From Chlorocebus sabaeus (lineage: Eukaryota > Chordata > Mammalia > Primates > Cercopithecidae): a DNA stretch of 64,000 nucleotides. A model generated the notes under the pieces. It searched no databases. It was not told the DNA's origin and worked only from the letters and a program-made list of their open reading frames with translations. Position numbers and translations under genes: made by a program. How positions within the stretch are numbered: position 1 is the stretch's first letter; each line of letters begins with the position of its first letter. Positions 1 to 13,218 of the stretch are shown here, piece by piece. The DNA lies in contig NC_132915.1 in NCBI RefSeq assembly GCF_047675955.1, positions 46,048,526 to 46,112,525 of the forward strand, written 5' to 3'.

Positions 1-132
1 GAGACTGAGGTAAGGGGATTGCTTGCCCCTGGGCGGCAGAGGTGGAGGCTGGCCATGAGCCCAGATCTTACCACTGTGCTCCGGCCTGGGCCACAGAACC
101 ACACCTTGTCTCCCCCCAACCACCAAAAAAAT
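1..132 (+). mobile_element. Alu, 3' part, cut by window edge
   Basis: Right-monomer sequence is recognisable (GAGGCTGAG-like start, ACCACTGTGCTCCGGCCTGGG) with a short interrupted A tail. It is strongly diverged, as in AluJ. Confidence 0.8.
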
Positions 133-1489
133 AATTTCAGTTTACTTTAGAAAGGCAGAATGTCTGCCACCCACTTCGTCTGTGTTACCTTTACATTACA
201 CCATTCTTAAAAAGTTTAAACACGGCAGAGGAGAGAAATGAATGCTTTGAAATAGATTTATTGTGCTATCTAGCAAAGATAAAGCACAAACGTTATTTCA
301 TAAAAATTAACAGCATCTAAAGGGGTATATTCTTTTATCCTCCATTCTTCGCTACCTCTTTTACTTCAGTGCTACCCAGTAGATATTTTATCTAATTCCC
401 AGTTGAAAGGTTTCTGAAAACATTAAGTCACAGCTGTGTTGACGCTGAACTTCTTGAACATGGCATACCAACATCATTCTGACACATTTATAGATGTTTC
501 CTTACAAGCTGCACCAGCACTTGATTTGAAATACCTGACTTACTCTAACACAAACTGTTAATCTCTGGTCTTTTCTCCAGTTCAGTTCTTCTCTACAGTT
601 CTGGAAACAAACCAACAACTTGCTATGTTTACAACAGAAAGGGCTCCCTTCTGATTGGCTTCTGACACCGTTCAGTGATGCTGTTCATCAGGACCCTAGA
701 AAGATCCTAGATATACCTAGGCCCCATGTGCAGATCATTTTAACAAGATGTTCTTGTTTCCTTTTCCCACGAAAATCAATAACAGGATGACCTTCAATTT
801 GAAATTCAAACCAATTAATTACCTGTTCTGTTGAAAATGTTGATATCTGATTTGCCTGGAGAATTTCAATTATGAATAGATTATTTCTTTTAAAGTGCCC
901 CTTCAAAAAATATAGACAGTCATTTTAAACCTCATCTTATATAATATAAATAATGTTTTCTTGAAGCAGGTATAAAATATTGGCCTTGCACGAATTAGTA
1001 GAGGGAAGTTTTCCCCCGGTGGTCCATCTCCTCCTTGTGACATCATAATCAATTGCTTGGTAAATTATAGCAATCCCACAAAGATTCAGGGCCAAGAATC
1101 TACCGCTTTAAGGTGAGATGAAAAGCTTTTTATAGTTGAATTCAGCTTTTCATCTACATCAATTACTTACACAAATCATGAGATTATTTTCAGAATTCAG
1201 AAATCTTTTATTATTTTAAAATCCTTACGTGTCTACTTTTATTTAAATTTTTTTGACTATTTTTTTGTTTTGCCCACACAGTTGATTTTTCTTTAAATGT
1301 GGGTCATAAGGAGAAAAGTTATACATCAAAACTATCAACACCAGAAATATATTTACTAAACTTTTTTTTCTAATTACAGGGGAAAAAATGAAGAATTTGG
1401 TTCATCCCAGTGGGGAATTCCCAAGATGAATGATCACATGCAATGAAACTATTATCTTCGTCCATTAAAATATTATCTAAAACAGAGGT

Positions 1490-1770
1490 TTCTATCTGGC
1501 AGCCAGAGGGCTGAATATAGCCTGCAGATGAGTTTTGTTTGGACCACACAGTTTTTAAAATATTTGAATAGGTTGCCAAGATTTCAAAATCAGGAGATTT
1601 CACATAAAAATCTGGATTTCTGGCTTATCATTACAAAGCAGCAGCAGTGGATCTGGCAAACTGGGCCTACATTCCCACCTGGCAACAATTGGCTGGAAAC
1701 AAGGAGCAGCTACCTCACTGTGGTCGAGACATGAGCTTTCTGGCCCACCACAGTCCCCACTAGACTCACT
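1490..1770. mobile_element. Ancient DNA-transposon-like repeat fragment, family unassigned
   Basis: Phrases such as CCAGAGGGCTGAATATAGCC and TTCCCACCTGGCAACAATTGG recur, in my memory, in mammalian hAT-type MER elements. Subfamily and exact ends cannot be set by eye. Confidence 0.4.
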
Positions 1771-4700
1771 GTACTTGTTTAATTTTTGTTACCTCCACAT
1801 GGCCCTTTTAGGCAACTCCCACTCCTTAAAATGTCATACTACTCTAGAGTTTGTGGGGAAAAAAAAAAGAGGATGTTCTCAGAACAGAGATTTTAAAATA
1901 TGTATTTCACAAGTTTACGGAATATAAGACAATGGGTAGCAAGTTTCACTTCAATGAAACATTCGTGCAAACCAAAGGAAACTCATTTTCATAATTAAAC
2001 ATTTTTTAAAATAGTAAATCCAGAACTGATGACCTAGCCTTACAGAGTGGTTCAACGATCTTCACATTGGTTTTCAACCAGCCACCTATTTCTCTGAAGC
2101 CCAAAATAGATGCTCATGTCAAAGTATTACTCAGATTTTGTTCCTTACATGTTAACACTTCCACACTTCCTTTCTAGAGCTATCATGTACTTAAGTGAAA
2201 AATGTACCGTAATATGAAAATAGGACATGTCTTCAAGGTAAATTTTAAAAGTCAACATTTAAGATGCATGAATATTATCACAGCAAATATTCATCTTTAC
2301 TGACTCCACATGTATGCTACCATCTGACATTTATACTTACATTAAAGAGACATTATTATGGGTTCAAATGACCCAAAAAGTCATGGCATATTTCTTTACA
2401 AATGATTATTACCTAAAAGCAGATGTCTATGACACAGTCACCATGCACTTCTTTATATCTACTTTTTTTTAATGAAAGCAATTGCAAGGAGAATATCTTT
2501 TACATCTCATTATTCCCAATCAATCACAGCGACACAGCATTTCTACCTATTAATGGATTTTAAAAACAAATTAAAAATACCCTATTTAGCAGGGGGAAGA
2601 AACGGCCTTTTCATTTCATCCAACTATATTAAAAACAGGCTATCTCTGATGTATTACTACAATACAGAAATGCTTACATATCATGCAAATTGTAGTAAGT
2701 AGGCTATGACCAGTCATATGCCAACTAATTTAGATTAACTGTGGTATAGTGTTTTTACATTATGTTTCATCACTGGACCACATGCTTGAAAGATTATTTT
2801 TTAAGGTGTTTCCTTCAGAAAAGTATTTTTCTTCCATTTTTACCTAAAGAATGTAATCCCTGAACATATGCCAAATTTACTTCACAATCGGACTTTAATC
2901 CCCAAATTCTCTTGATTCTTAGCAACTTGCACAACTTTAAGTAAACAGTTCACAAAATCATAATGATCATACTGTAGCATTCCTTAACTCCTTGGTGAAC
3001 AGAAAAAAAGAAAATACCGTACACATGAACTCCATAAAGGTAGTCTTAGGCCTGAATGACAGTATATTTCTTATGGGAAACATTTTTCCTTAATTTCCAT
3101 TGTGATTGAAATTTGAGCAATTAGAAATAGACACCTGGAACGCAGTTGTTAATTTATCTCTCCCCACCCCTTTCACACTTTTCTTCAAACCATTTCTTAG
3201 GATGCATCTTAAAGATATGATCTTATAGGATGGCTTGCATAGAAAGGGCATTGAACCAGTGTTCACATTCCTTTCTTTAAAATGCCTTGTTGTAATCCAA
3301 GACTAAACTTTCTTTCTTTTTATAAGTGTATAGCTTTAGGGGGAAAAAAAAAAATGGAAATTTCTCAAATAATTACTGAGTAAAATGATTTAAAAAAAAA
3401 ACAAAAATTAAAACACACATTCTAGGAAAAGCATATATTTCATTACATTCATGTTGATTTGCCTTTTATACCATCTCAGAAAGGGAATTTTATGAAATAC
3501 AAAATTCCCTCCCATGATGACCAAAGCTTTCACATCATGGCAGCTGACTGCAAATATGTAAAGCAGTTCTGGAAGACTCACAATTTACATATTTTTGTTT
3601 GTACTTTATTGTTTTAAGATGAAAAATAAAGTATGAGATAATGGATGTTTTAGTTAATCTGTGTTTTATGGAGAGAAAAGTATTACTGTCACTTAACTCC
3701 TTCTATTAATCATTGCTTTCTAGAAAAGAATATCTCAAAGTAGGCTTATACTGAAGCTCATTTCGGCATTCTGCAGTTGTAAAAAAAATTTAAAAGATCA
3801 AAAGTACAAGACTGCTGGCACATACAGGAACAGTGATTATCAGAATACTCAGAAGGCAAGCAGCAGTTGGTTTATGAAGAAATTATTTAAAATAACTATT
3901 TACACAAGTTAAAACAACCAACTTCTCACTTTTACTAAAAGGATGTTTTCAATATAAAGAATATCCAAGCTTTTCTGGTCATGAGAAAACCTGGAATATA
4001 TTATACACGCATGAATGTGGCCCGGGATGCAGGATATGGGATGTGCTTCCTATCAACAGATTAACACTTCATTTTCATTACTCTAATCTCACCACAGGCT
4101 GTGAACACTCTCTTTTTCTTATTTGAACAACAATGGTGCATAAAAAACCAAGCTGACAAGCAGGCGGGGTTCATTAAATGCACAAGGCCCTTATTCCCAT
4201 AACACATCTCACCTGTATGAGGCCAGTTTTCTGGCTTCCTGGCTGGCTACTGAAACAAGCTCTCCCAGATGTTGGACTTTGAATTCTTCTTATCCCTTCC
4301 TACTTACATTATAATAAATGACAAAAATAAAGTAAAAATGAAAAAACCCTTCTCCACAATGAGCAATACTTAGTAATAACAGGACTGGTAATATATTTTA
4401 AGCTCTATTCAGTCCCATGATTACTTTCCAAAGTTGTCCAAGAGAACAAAGAAAAGTGGCTAGAAAGGGAAATTATGAGACATCTGAAATTTGAGTCAGA
4501 GAGAATCATCCTGGTGTCTCTATCCTAGCGTAATTCTAATTTATTGGAAGTAAGCTGTAGTCTCCCACTTGTTGAAAATGGCTATTCACAAAATAAGAAA
4601 CAATCATGCTATTTTCCAATGAATGACACTGAGTTTCACGAAAAAGCTATAGTCAAGAAAGAAAAAAGGCTATATAGCATAGTATAAGGAATAATTACAA

Positions 4701-7303
4701 GATTCTTAGGATGGGGAATGCCTCTTTGGGGAAAGCCATCCATACACACTCATTGCCTCTGAGGCAGCCATTAGCAAATCCTCAACCTACATAGAATTAA
4801 ATCACCTAATTGTCACCGCCAACCAATGAAGCAGGCATACACTTTCTGCATGTCTACACATTACATATAAATGCACTACCGTAATGTGGCAATATGGGAT
4901 TTTTAGTACTTCCCAGAGCAAGACAATAAGTCCTTCCACAAAGTTCACAGCCAGACTTTGGTTTTGGTTTTTTCTGGTACTCTAATATTTATATCTAAAA
5001 AAGAAAGACTAAAAGAAAAGCAATATTAAACAGCAGCTAACCTCGCTGACCTCAAGTTAGGTTCTGGCATGAGGTCAACAAAGAGAATGTTTGCAGGCAT
5101 TCTCACTCAGGGACACTCTCACGAATATGCTCAGTGTATAATTACACCCCATATCTTGCAGGTGACATCCCAGCCAAGTCCACTGAGCTCCAGCACTGGC
5201 AGAGGGCACAGTAGTGGGCAGCTTTCTTTATCTATGCCTGATCAGGTGTCCCAAATAGCCACCCTAATGATTTAAACCAATGAAATCCTTCTTGATTTAA
5301 ATGTTAATGGAAAGGGAAAAAAAAATTATTAAATCCTTCTAATGGAGATTCTCATTTTAATATTAGTTTTGTTATTATGTTAAGCCAGCTAAAAGCAATT
5401 ATTTGTTGCCATGTAAAACATTCACTAACCTGCTATCTTTCTTTTCAGACACCCAGTTCAGGCACTCCGATCATAAAATGTGAGTTCTGAAGAACTGTCT
5501 AGAGAACCAGTAGCCACTAAAGGACACCTTAACAAAGTTGAAAAATTCATGACAGTCTCAAAAACGCACAGCAGGTACAATACTGAAAGCTATGTCTTTC
5601 CCATACAGAATATGTTTCAGTCTTGTCAATTTTAACAATCTCTATGCCTTGTGAGACAATGGGTTAAAATTTATTAAATACAAAACAGGAGTGAATCCTC
5701 CTCATGTGTTATGTATACTGCATGCTTTAAATTTTAATTTCATAATACCATCCATTAATACTGGCCCTATCATCATTTCAATTCCTTTTTTAAATGTTTC
5801 CGTTAACTCTTATTAGCTGCAGTTTGTCTGAAAGAGTCATCCCTCCAACCTACTGCACTGCCCTTGGTATCTTTTCCTTCTTCTAGGGAAATAAGCTCGT
5901 GTAGAAGTCTAACTGCATAAAATAATAAATCCAAAAATTACGTTTTTAAAAGAAGAAAAAAGAAAAGCAAAATCTCTCTTCATCTAAGTACTTTCTTATA
6001 CAGGCTAAGGATCAAATTGAGCTGCCTTTCAGCACCTCTGAATGATAAGCCGGGGCCCCTGGTTACACATTTTTATCATGCCCTTACTTAAAGAACCCTT
6101 CTACAGCAACACTCGGGACAGTCCTGTCAGCACTCACAGAGGACCACACCTGAGGGTGGCACCTCTCTCTCATTCCTCTGCTAGAATGATGTATTGGCAA
6201 AAGGGTATTTATTCAATTACTTCTGCGTTTCAGGTGCATTTTGATTCTCTTCTATTAGGGCAAAAAGGGCCAGTGAAAGTAAGGAGGAATTCAGAATAAC
6301 AGAGATGAGAAGAAAAGAGAATAAAGTGAGAAAAAAACTACCTCTATGAGAAAGGAAATAGGAACAGAATAACCTTGTATTTAGGTCATTAAGCAAATTT
6401 CTGCCAACCAAATAGGAATGAGATTTATAAATCAACACCACTCAATGACACATAAACCCTAAAGACAGTAGCGAAATAACATTACACTTCAAAAGTATTG
6501 AGTAAATAAGACGTCAGATATGCTCAAGAGAATCAGTTGTTTCAATGAGTAACTTCCTACTGTTCAAGATTATTTTCATTTTCTTTACAGAGAGAAATGA
6601 AAAACTGATGGGCTTAATTAAAGAAAAACAAAAGGATATTATTTTGTTGTTAAAGGATCAATTCTTTTTTTTAATTGGAATGATGATTAATAAGCTGAGA
6701 ATCTGGTTCCTAAACTAGCCAGTTTGAGTAATGTGTTGTTTTTCCACAAGCATTTCCATTAAAGAAAGCTCTGTGAATGAAGAAAACATACAGAGATTCC
6801 TCTCTTCCCCTGATCTCTGCACTTTGTGGCATGAAATGCTACATACAGCATTTGAACAGAATGACACTGCACACTGTCTTCACCCAAATGAACTCCAGTC
6901 ATAAATTTTTCACCTGAGGGTTTGAATGCACACTGTGAAATCTGCGAGGCTTCCTACAGGGGAATGTACAAATTAAAAAATAATCAATACTTTTATTTTT
7001 CCTATTCGTTAAACTTTCTTTAAACCTGGGGAGGAAGATGGCAGTACAGGTCAGGCTCAATGAGGAGGAAATGTGGAGACCCTGGATGTCATGGCCCCAG
7101 ACATCATTTCTGGGATGTCATCTGCACATTTTAAAACTTCTTAGACCTTGAGCTGCTTAGCAGATTTTTTTTCATCATATTTTTCCTACATCTTTACTAG
7201 TTTTTCTTATAGGAAAACATTCCCTCTATTACCCAATGTTTTGTTTCTATATGAGGATATAAAGGCTGTTGTTCCTGAATTATGTCTCTTTTCCTTTATT
7301 TCT

Positions 7304-7780
7304 CTAAAGCTTAAAAATAAATGTCAGAGTTTCTTGAAAGGGTCTTTGACTCCCTTTCTCCCTGTCTCTGGGATCTTTCAGTAGATGAAGATCGCCCAGC
7401 AATATGTAGAAGCCAGTTGCTTTTCTGGAAATAAAAAATGGCATGAGCTTTGGCAGACAGTAGCGAGATCCAGCATTTCCTAGGACCCCCAATCTTCTGA
7501 CCAAGGCCTGGAGAAGGGTGGTCACTGAGCCGCACCATAAACAGACCACAAAAGCGTACCACCAAAGGTACAAGAGGATTTTCAAACGGCGAATTATTTC
7601 TACACACATAACAAACCAGGCTCCAAACCTCACGTGAAAGGAAATCTTGGAACCATTGTATTCCATGTTTTTTGGACAACAACAAGCAGGGAATCCCACA
7701 AAAATTTCTTTCACTGAAAAAGTCAACCCACCCGATTCACTCTGTTTTTTTCCTACAACCACAAAGTTCTCTGGCAGCAC
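7304..7780 (-). other. Long open block, no recognised product
   Basis: The minus strand stays open for 158 codons in one frame and for 124 in another over almost the same bases, in otherwise stop-rich intron. The longer frame opens with GTG, and its first ATG comes later. It contains a hydrophobic, Trp/Cys-rich centre. I recognise no domain in either frame. There is no clear acceptor-donor pair making it a BNC2 exon. It could be chance, an old retroelement remnant or an unannotated exon. Confidence 0.25.
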
Positions 7781-8089
7781 TCTTTGGGGAAAAAGGAGTT
7801 AATTCCTAGATTGATTCAAAGACCATGGTTCAAATTATGGACACAAGGTAAAAGCAAATTCCAATTTCTTTTCCTCTTTCCTTTTGATATATGTGCTAAT
7901 CTAGAGTGCCAAGTTCAGAAAATACCTCTTGAGCTGCACAGAATCATTAGCTATTCACGTTTATAAAGGAAAATCCTCTCAAAAGCTTTGCAGATAGATA
8001 ACGGCAGACACCCAATGCCACTTTCTTTGAGTGTGTGTAAGGCATACAAGGTAGAGAGAGGGAGGCACTAGAATTTGTGTTTTTCATTC

Positions 8090-8420
8090 AAGTGGATGAC
8101 GCCAGCTCACTATCTGTAACGGACTGTTCCTTTGGAATCAGCTCCCTGTGTCACAACGACCTGGCAAACTTGAATGCTTTCACTATCACTGGAGTCCTTG
8201 CAATCCTGCTTTGGTTGTGACCCATTTGCTTCAGCCCCAACTTCTCAGAGATGCCTTACTCAGCATCTAATTAGTTAGGGAGGATTTGCCGCGGCTCTTA
8301 ACCCTGACATGGGAGTGGGAGGATGTGCTGCTGTGGTAGCCCAAATCTGTCCTGTCACTGCATTAATCAGATTTCCATAGAGCTATGCATGAATAATTGG
8401 ATTTATCAGTGAATGTGAAT
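8090..8420. promoter_or_regulatory. High-complexity intron block (candidate enhancer)
   Basis: This repeat-free stretch of mixed composition within AT-rich intron 3 includes CCGCGG, a TAATTAG core and ATTAATCAG. Neither strand has a useful ORF. It stands out from its AT-rich surroundings and is a candidate conserved regulatory element. Confidence 0.3.
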
Positions 8421-11172
8421 ATATACTCATAAATATAATTATAAAAAATACCTACAATTATAGATAAGATATCTGCACCTTAGAGGGATTTATTTTTCAA
8501 CTGCGGTTACTTGGCTCACCTTAGCAAAAGGCTTTACAAATTACACAAACATAATGGACCTGTTTGCAGATGACAGAAAGGTGAGAAAATTAAATAATTT
8601 CAAAATGATCACCTACTGTGTTCAAATTCATTTAAATGAATCATGTTGAAAATAAACTTCAAATTTGTGCACAGATTTTTAACATATACAAAATACGTAT
8701 CTGAGAATGTTTGTGCATGCTTTATCTGCATTGCTTACATGTACATAGAATACCACATACATAAACTATTACTTTCCCACTGCATTACAAATGAGACAGT
8801 ATCTCTTATGTTCCGTCTGCATGTTATCTACAGACCTTCAAAGTTTAGGACAAAACCAAGCACCTATCTCTATCCTACAATTTGTATCTTAACAAATACA
8901 AATACCCAAATATTCCTACTTTAGTGTTATGTTATCAGAAAATATACTGAGAATTATATTTGAATATATGTCTATAATTCAAATATAACATTACCACTCA
9001 AATTAAGAGGGGCCTAAATTGGAGGTAGTAGCCTAGTAATTCAACAGGCTAAAACTGCATGTCTCTTAATATAATATAAATATTTATTTCAGCATTAAGA
9101 CCACAAGTTTAGTCAATTTAATCCTTTTTCAGTAAGACAAGATCATCCAAACACATTAACTGTAAGGAAGGGAGTAAAAAGGAGAAAACTGCAGAAAGCA
9201 AGCTAGGGATGGATGACGCCTGGCAATGAAAGTCGTTTTCAAAGACCATTAACTATCAACTGCTTTACTCAGGACTTTGATTAAATAAGAATATACATCC
9301 TATGTAAAAAGGGATATCTATTTGAGTGGGACAGAGTTTGGAATAAAAATGTGTTGTATGAACTATAAAGAAGACCCAAACCACTATGTACAATTAGGCA
9401 TCTGACTCGTAATACTATATATATGCCTTTTAAATGACTAGTGAATAAATACTCAGAAAAATTGGGGGTAGGAACAAAACCATTTTCATTTAAAAATATA
9501 GATTCCAGAAACTGAGATTGGTGGCCTATATGAATAGAAAAAAAAATTCTTGAAGAAAATTCATATTGAGCACTCTTTTAAATGGATTCTAGCAATGTTA
9601 TTATACATTTCTTATAATATATTTTATTTATCATTTCTCTGAAAGGTGCTAGATTTTTATATTAGTAAGAAAGTTTGCTTTTACTCTGTCATATCTCTGG
9701 TGAGCAGACGCTCTGGTATTAATGTAAATCGTTGATTTAATTTTTAGCTTTCTTGGTTTGCCCCTCACCTATCTAGAAAATGATTTCTCTGGTGATAACT
9801 AACACATCATGCTAATGAGAGAATCTAATGCACAATAGAAAAATGTCACTACTAATAATATTTGCATGAAGTTAAATAAAGCAACTGTAAGAGAATGTCA
9901 GACAGTTGTTCTTTAATAAGACACAGTTTCACAATGAAATTATGTTGTTAATTTTGTTACATCATCGGGTGAATCCTAAATTACTACATAATGATGCACA
10001 GAGTCATTTATAATTCTAACTTAGTATTTCATTCAAGTATGAAAAAAGACCTTATTAAGGGATCTACATTTTATTTGAAACAGGTTAAATATACCTCGTC
10101 AATAACAAAAGGTAAATGTCTCTAGTAACACATTAAATGTGGGCTATAGCTGTTTACCTGTATGGTTTCCTTTCTGAAAAGATTTTTAAATAGACTGGAC
10201 TATTACATCCCTTGAGATAGCTACAAGAATTTTATTTACTATTCTCTCAAATGCATAGAATATTTATACAAATAGAAAAATTGCATCAAGTGTGATTTTA
10301 AAAAAAAAACTTCAAAAAGCAAGCCTTATTTTTTGCTTTTAACAGTACCTTGTGAAACTAAAATAGGCAAAATAAGGTTCATTCTCCACCTGTCACTGAT
10401 CAAACTGATCCAAAGAAGAACTCCCTTTACACAAGTGTCATACCCTTTAAGGTTCTTAAATATTCAGCCATATACATAGAAATAATTTGAGAAAATCATA
10501 CTTCAATATAGAAGAAAAAATGTACAGGCACAGGAAACTGCAGTCAAATAGTCTTAACTTGAACTTTAGGGGCACATACTTAATGCCACTAAATCTAAAT
10601 TGGCTTCAGACTATGATGTTTGTTACTATTAGACAGAATGAAAGATATACATTTAAGCAGATCCAACTTTGTTCATATGAAACAAAAGACAAAGATTTTT
10701 GTATCCCTACTTCCCAGTTTACTTATAGAACACATAAAACCAGATTATTAAATTTCAGTATTCATGAGACATTTCCCACAAGTTTTTCTGTAGTTAAGTA
10801 CTGGTGGTAAATTATCTGTAACTCAGTTTTGAAAGCTTTTATTAGCAGCCCTACTAGTCAGACTTTTCAAATGTCTAAATAATCAGGAAAATATTAGTTT
10901 TTATACTATTAAAGAAAACTTTATAAGAAATATAACCCAATAAATTTTATTCATTTCATAAGCTAAGTAAATATTACTTAGAAATAAAATAATCATAATC
11001 TAGAGAAACCTCTTTATGATGCCTCAGAAATGAGATATACAGAATTCTACATATTTGATTAAATTGGAAAAACTTTTACCTGTAACAAAAGCTGGCTTAA
11101 CTGTATATATTGAAAGTAATATTCATTGAAATGGCTGGCTTCAAGAGATATCAGAGATATAATTTCAGTAAG

Positions 11173-11200
11173 TCTCTCTCTCTCACACACACACACACAC
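11173..11200. repeat. (CT)n(CA)n microsatellite
   Basis: Alternating CT units pass directly into about eight CA units. Confidence 0.9.
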
Positions 11201-11914
11201 GTGCTGAATCAGCATTGCTGATGAATTATAGGTAAGAAAAACAAACATATTAAATATGAACAGCACACATACTTTCACTTACATAGTTTGAACTTAAGTT
11301 TATGTAATATTTATACAAACTAAAATGTCATCTTGAAAAGAAAAAACATGTAAGCTCATATCCTCTCTTACATACTTTCCAAAAATGCACAAGAGGCAAA
11401 CATTTAGTGACCATGATAGAAAAAGGTGAGTTGGGGGGGTAGGAGTGATTGCTAACTACATCAAAACCAAAAAATAAACATATTTAAAACTGTGATTTCT
11501 CTCCCTTTGTTGTACTACTTTATTTCATAAATAGCATAATATTATATACTTTTAATAGCATCAATTAAGCATAAATTAGTTCCCTACATTTCTGTTCTCT
11601 CCATATAGTCACTGATGCTCACCATTACACATATATGCACACACAGGTACACACAAAATATCCACACAGATAGCTGGATCAAAGATATCATAAATTTTCC
11701 TAATTCTGACCCGTCATTTATTTGTTTTTTAGCTAAAATGTTTTCCATGACAAAATCTCCTTAGATTCAAATCTACTTGGAAATGGGCTAGTGCCAAATA
11801 AGCAATCTAACACCATCTATGTGGCTCAATAGCCATTTATCAATTGATCATTATCTCTATCTGGTTTTATTAACTCTTTTCTAGCTAGAGGGAGACCTAA
11901 GCCAATGTTCCCTT

Positions 11915-11916
11915 CT

Positions 11917-11957
<41 letters not shown>
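11915..11957. repeat. (CA)n microsatellite
   Basis: About twenty uninterrupted CA units. The length makes it likely to be polymorphic. Confidence 0.95.
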
Positions 11958-11959
<2 letters not shown>

Positions 11960-12775
11960 CCTCCACTAACTCAAGGAAAACCCTGAAGGTGACATCTAAT
12001 TTTAAAAGTGAGGCACAAGTTATTTGGTACTAAGGTTAGCGAAAACACTCTGCATTCCAGCTATGAGAAAGCCACCCAGGCAGGAATGCGTCGCAGAAAA
12101 CACCTCTCATAGCACTCTGTAGTGACAAGGAGCATCTCTATGTGGAAATGAACTTTTCACTTGAAAGAATGGGAAATTGCACATGAAGAGTTACTTATTG
12201 GGTTTATGTTGATTGCATTTAAATCCCAGCTTACTGTATCAGCAGTAATCAGGGTCCCTCTACAGGATATGTCAAAATACACCTTATTCAAATGCACTTA
12301 TCCCATCTAGAATTGTGTGCTAAAACTGTTCTCTAGCTAAATGCTACAAAACCCTGGTTGTAGGTATTATCTCTTGCAAATGTATTTCTAAACTTGTAGC
12401 AGTTTATAGCCTAGCAAATTGTTTTTTTTATTATCAACAACTTTAAATATCTAACTGAAAGTATTTAATTTTCGTGAACTCGTACAAAGGGTTTTGTTTT
12501 TTTTTTAAAAAAAAGAAAGCAGTTGCAGTATTTTTTTTCCTCATGAGTGGCACAATATTTCTTAACCACCATCAACTTAAAATCCAAGTATACTTGTCAA
12601 TAGTACTTTCGTGCTGTGTGGATAATATCAAACTAACTTGCTTTGTGTGGGCTTGGTGTAGGCTTTGGAAAAGCAAGACGTGTCTAGGAGGGAGGCACCA
12701 GGGAACTTCCCTCCCTCACTTGAGCACAATCCAAGATGAAAGTTTCTGGGTTGTGTCCCCTTCGCTTCCTCTCAC

Positions 12776-12855
12776 CCTCGCTCCCCCGCGGAGCCAAGGA
12801 GCCAGCAATTGTGCAAGAGAAGCCCGGCGCACAGGGCGCGTATCACGGAGCGCAT
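12776..12855 (-). CDS. Candidate first-exon ORF in CpG island, unrecognised
   Basis: On the minus strand an ATG at 12855-12853 has A at -3 and opens a 26-codon frame, MRSVIRALCAGLLLHNCWLLG followed by SAGER (written in two parts). It reaches a consensus donor (GAGG|GTGAGA, intron starting at 12775) just before an in-frame TGA inside the intron. A basic N terminus followed by a short hydrophobic stretch resembles a signal peptide. I do not recognise it. Spliced to the next BNC2 exon, which must start at phase 0, this frame would be shifted (80 bases is not a multiple of three). It is therefore not an in-frame BNC2 N terminus. It may be an upstream ORF in an alternative 5' exon, the start of an unrelated transcript, or chance. 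Confidence 0.3.
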
Positions 12856-13007
12856 GGTACGAGCCGCCGGCTCCAGTGATTAATTATCAGTAACCGATGG
12901 CCTCGCGCTACCACGTCGGCTTTCCCAGCAGAGCCAGAAAGCCGAACGCCTCCAGCGCGGCCGGGACGGAGGAGCGGCTCTGGGGAAGACGCCGAGGCTG
13001 CGCCCGA

Positions 13008-13218
13008 GTGAGTGCGCCGGCGGGCGGGCGGGCGGGAGAGCGGGCCGGAGCCGGCGAAGGGAACGCAAGGGCGGGCGCAGAGGGCTGGCTGGCGAGGAGG
13101 AGCGGAGCAGAGGAGCGAGGAGCAAGGACCGAGCAGCACAGCCCGCCACGCACGCCGACTCCTCCAGCAACCCTCGGCGCTGGCAGCCAAGCCTGCACAG
13201 CCTCCTCTCTCTTCTCAG
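13008..13218 (+). other. Candidate plus-strand mini-intron in CpG island
   Basis: On the plus strand a donor-like CGA|GTGAGT at 13008 is followed 211 bases later by a pyrimidine tract ending TTCTCAG at 13217-13218. A plus-strand ORF from the ATG at 12897 runs open through the donor and continues unspliced to 13268. If the intron is removed, it hits TGA at the second codon after the junction. The arrangement would fit a divergent non-coding transcript antisense to BNC2. GC-rich sequence often contains such pairs by chance. Confidence 0.2.
13022..13036 (+). promoter_or_regulatory. Perfect G-quadruplex / Sp-KLF motif
   Basis: Four GGG runs are separated by single C residues (GGGCGGGCGGGCGGG). 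This is the tightest class of G-quadruplex motif and also overlaps Sp1/KLF and EGR-type GC boxes. It is inside the CpG island. Confidence 0.75.

Larger units (their letters stand above)
12770..13215. promoter_or_regulatory. CpG island, candidate internal/divergent BNC2 promoter
   Basis: This is the only stretch in the window that is strongly GC-rich and dense in CpG dinucleotides. It contains runs such as GGGCGGGCGGGCGGG (Sp/KLF-type sites) and lacks an obvious TATA box. It lies within intron 3, roughly 500 to 950 bases downstream of the BNC2 exon at 13708-13908. Unmethylated islands of this kind normally mark promoters. BNC2 is reported to use several promoters and extensive alternative splicing (Vanhoutteghem and Djian), so an internal start site is plausible. 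Divergent transcription on the plus strand is equally possible. Promoter activity itself cannot be read from sequence. Confidence 0.8.

Noticed and set aside
3590..3640. AATAAA-like sites that could end a transcript
   Set aside because: Isolated polyadenylation-like hexamers are frequent in AT-rich intron and no gene end is nearby.
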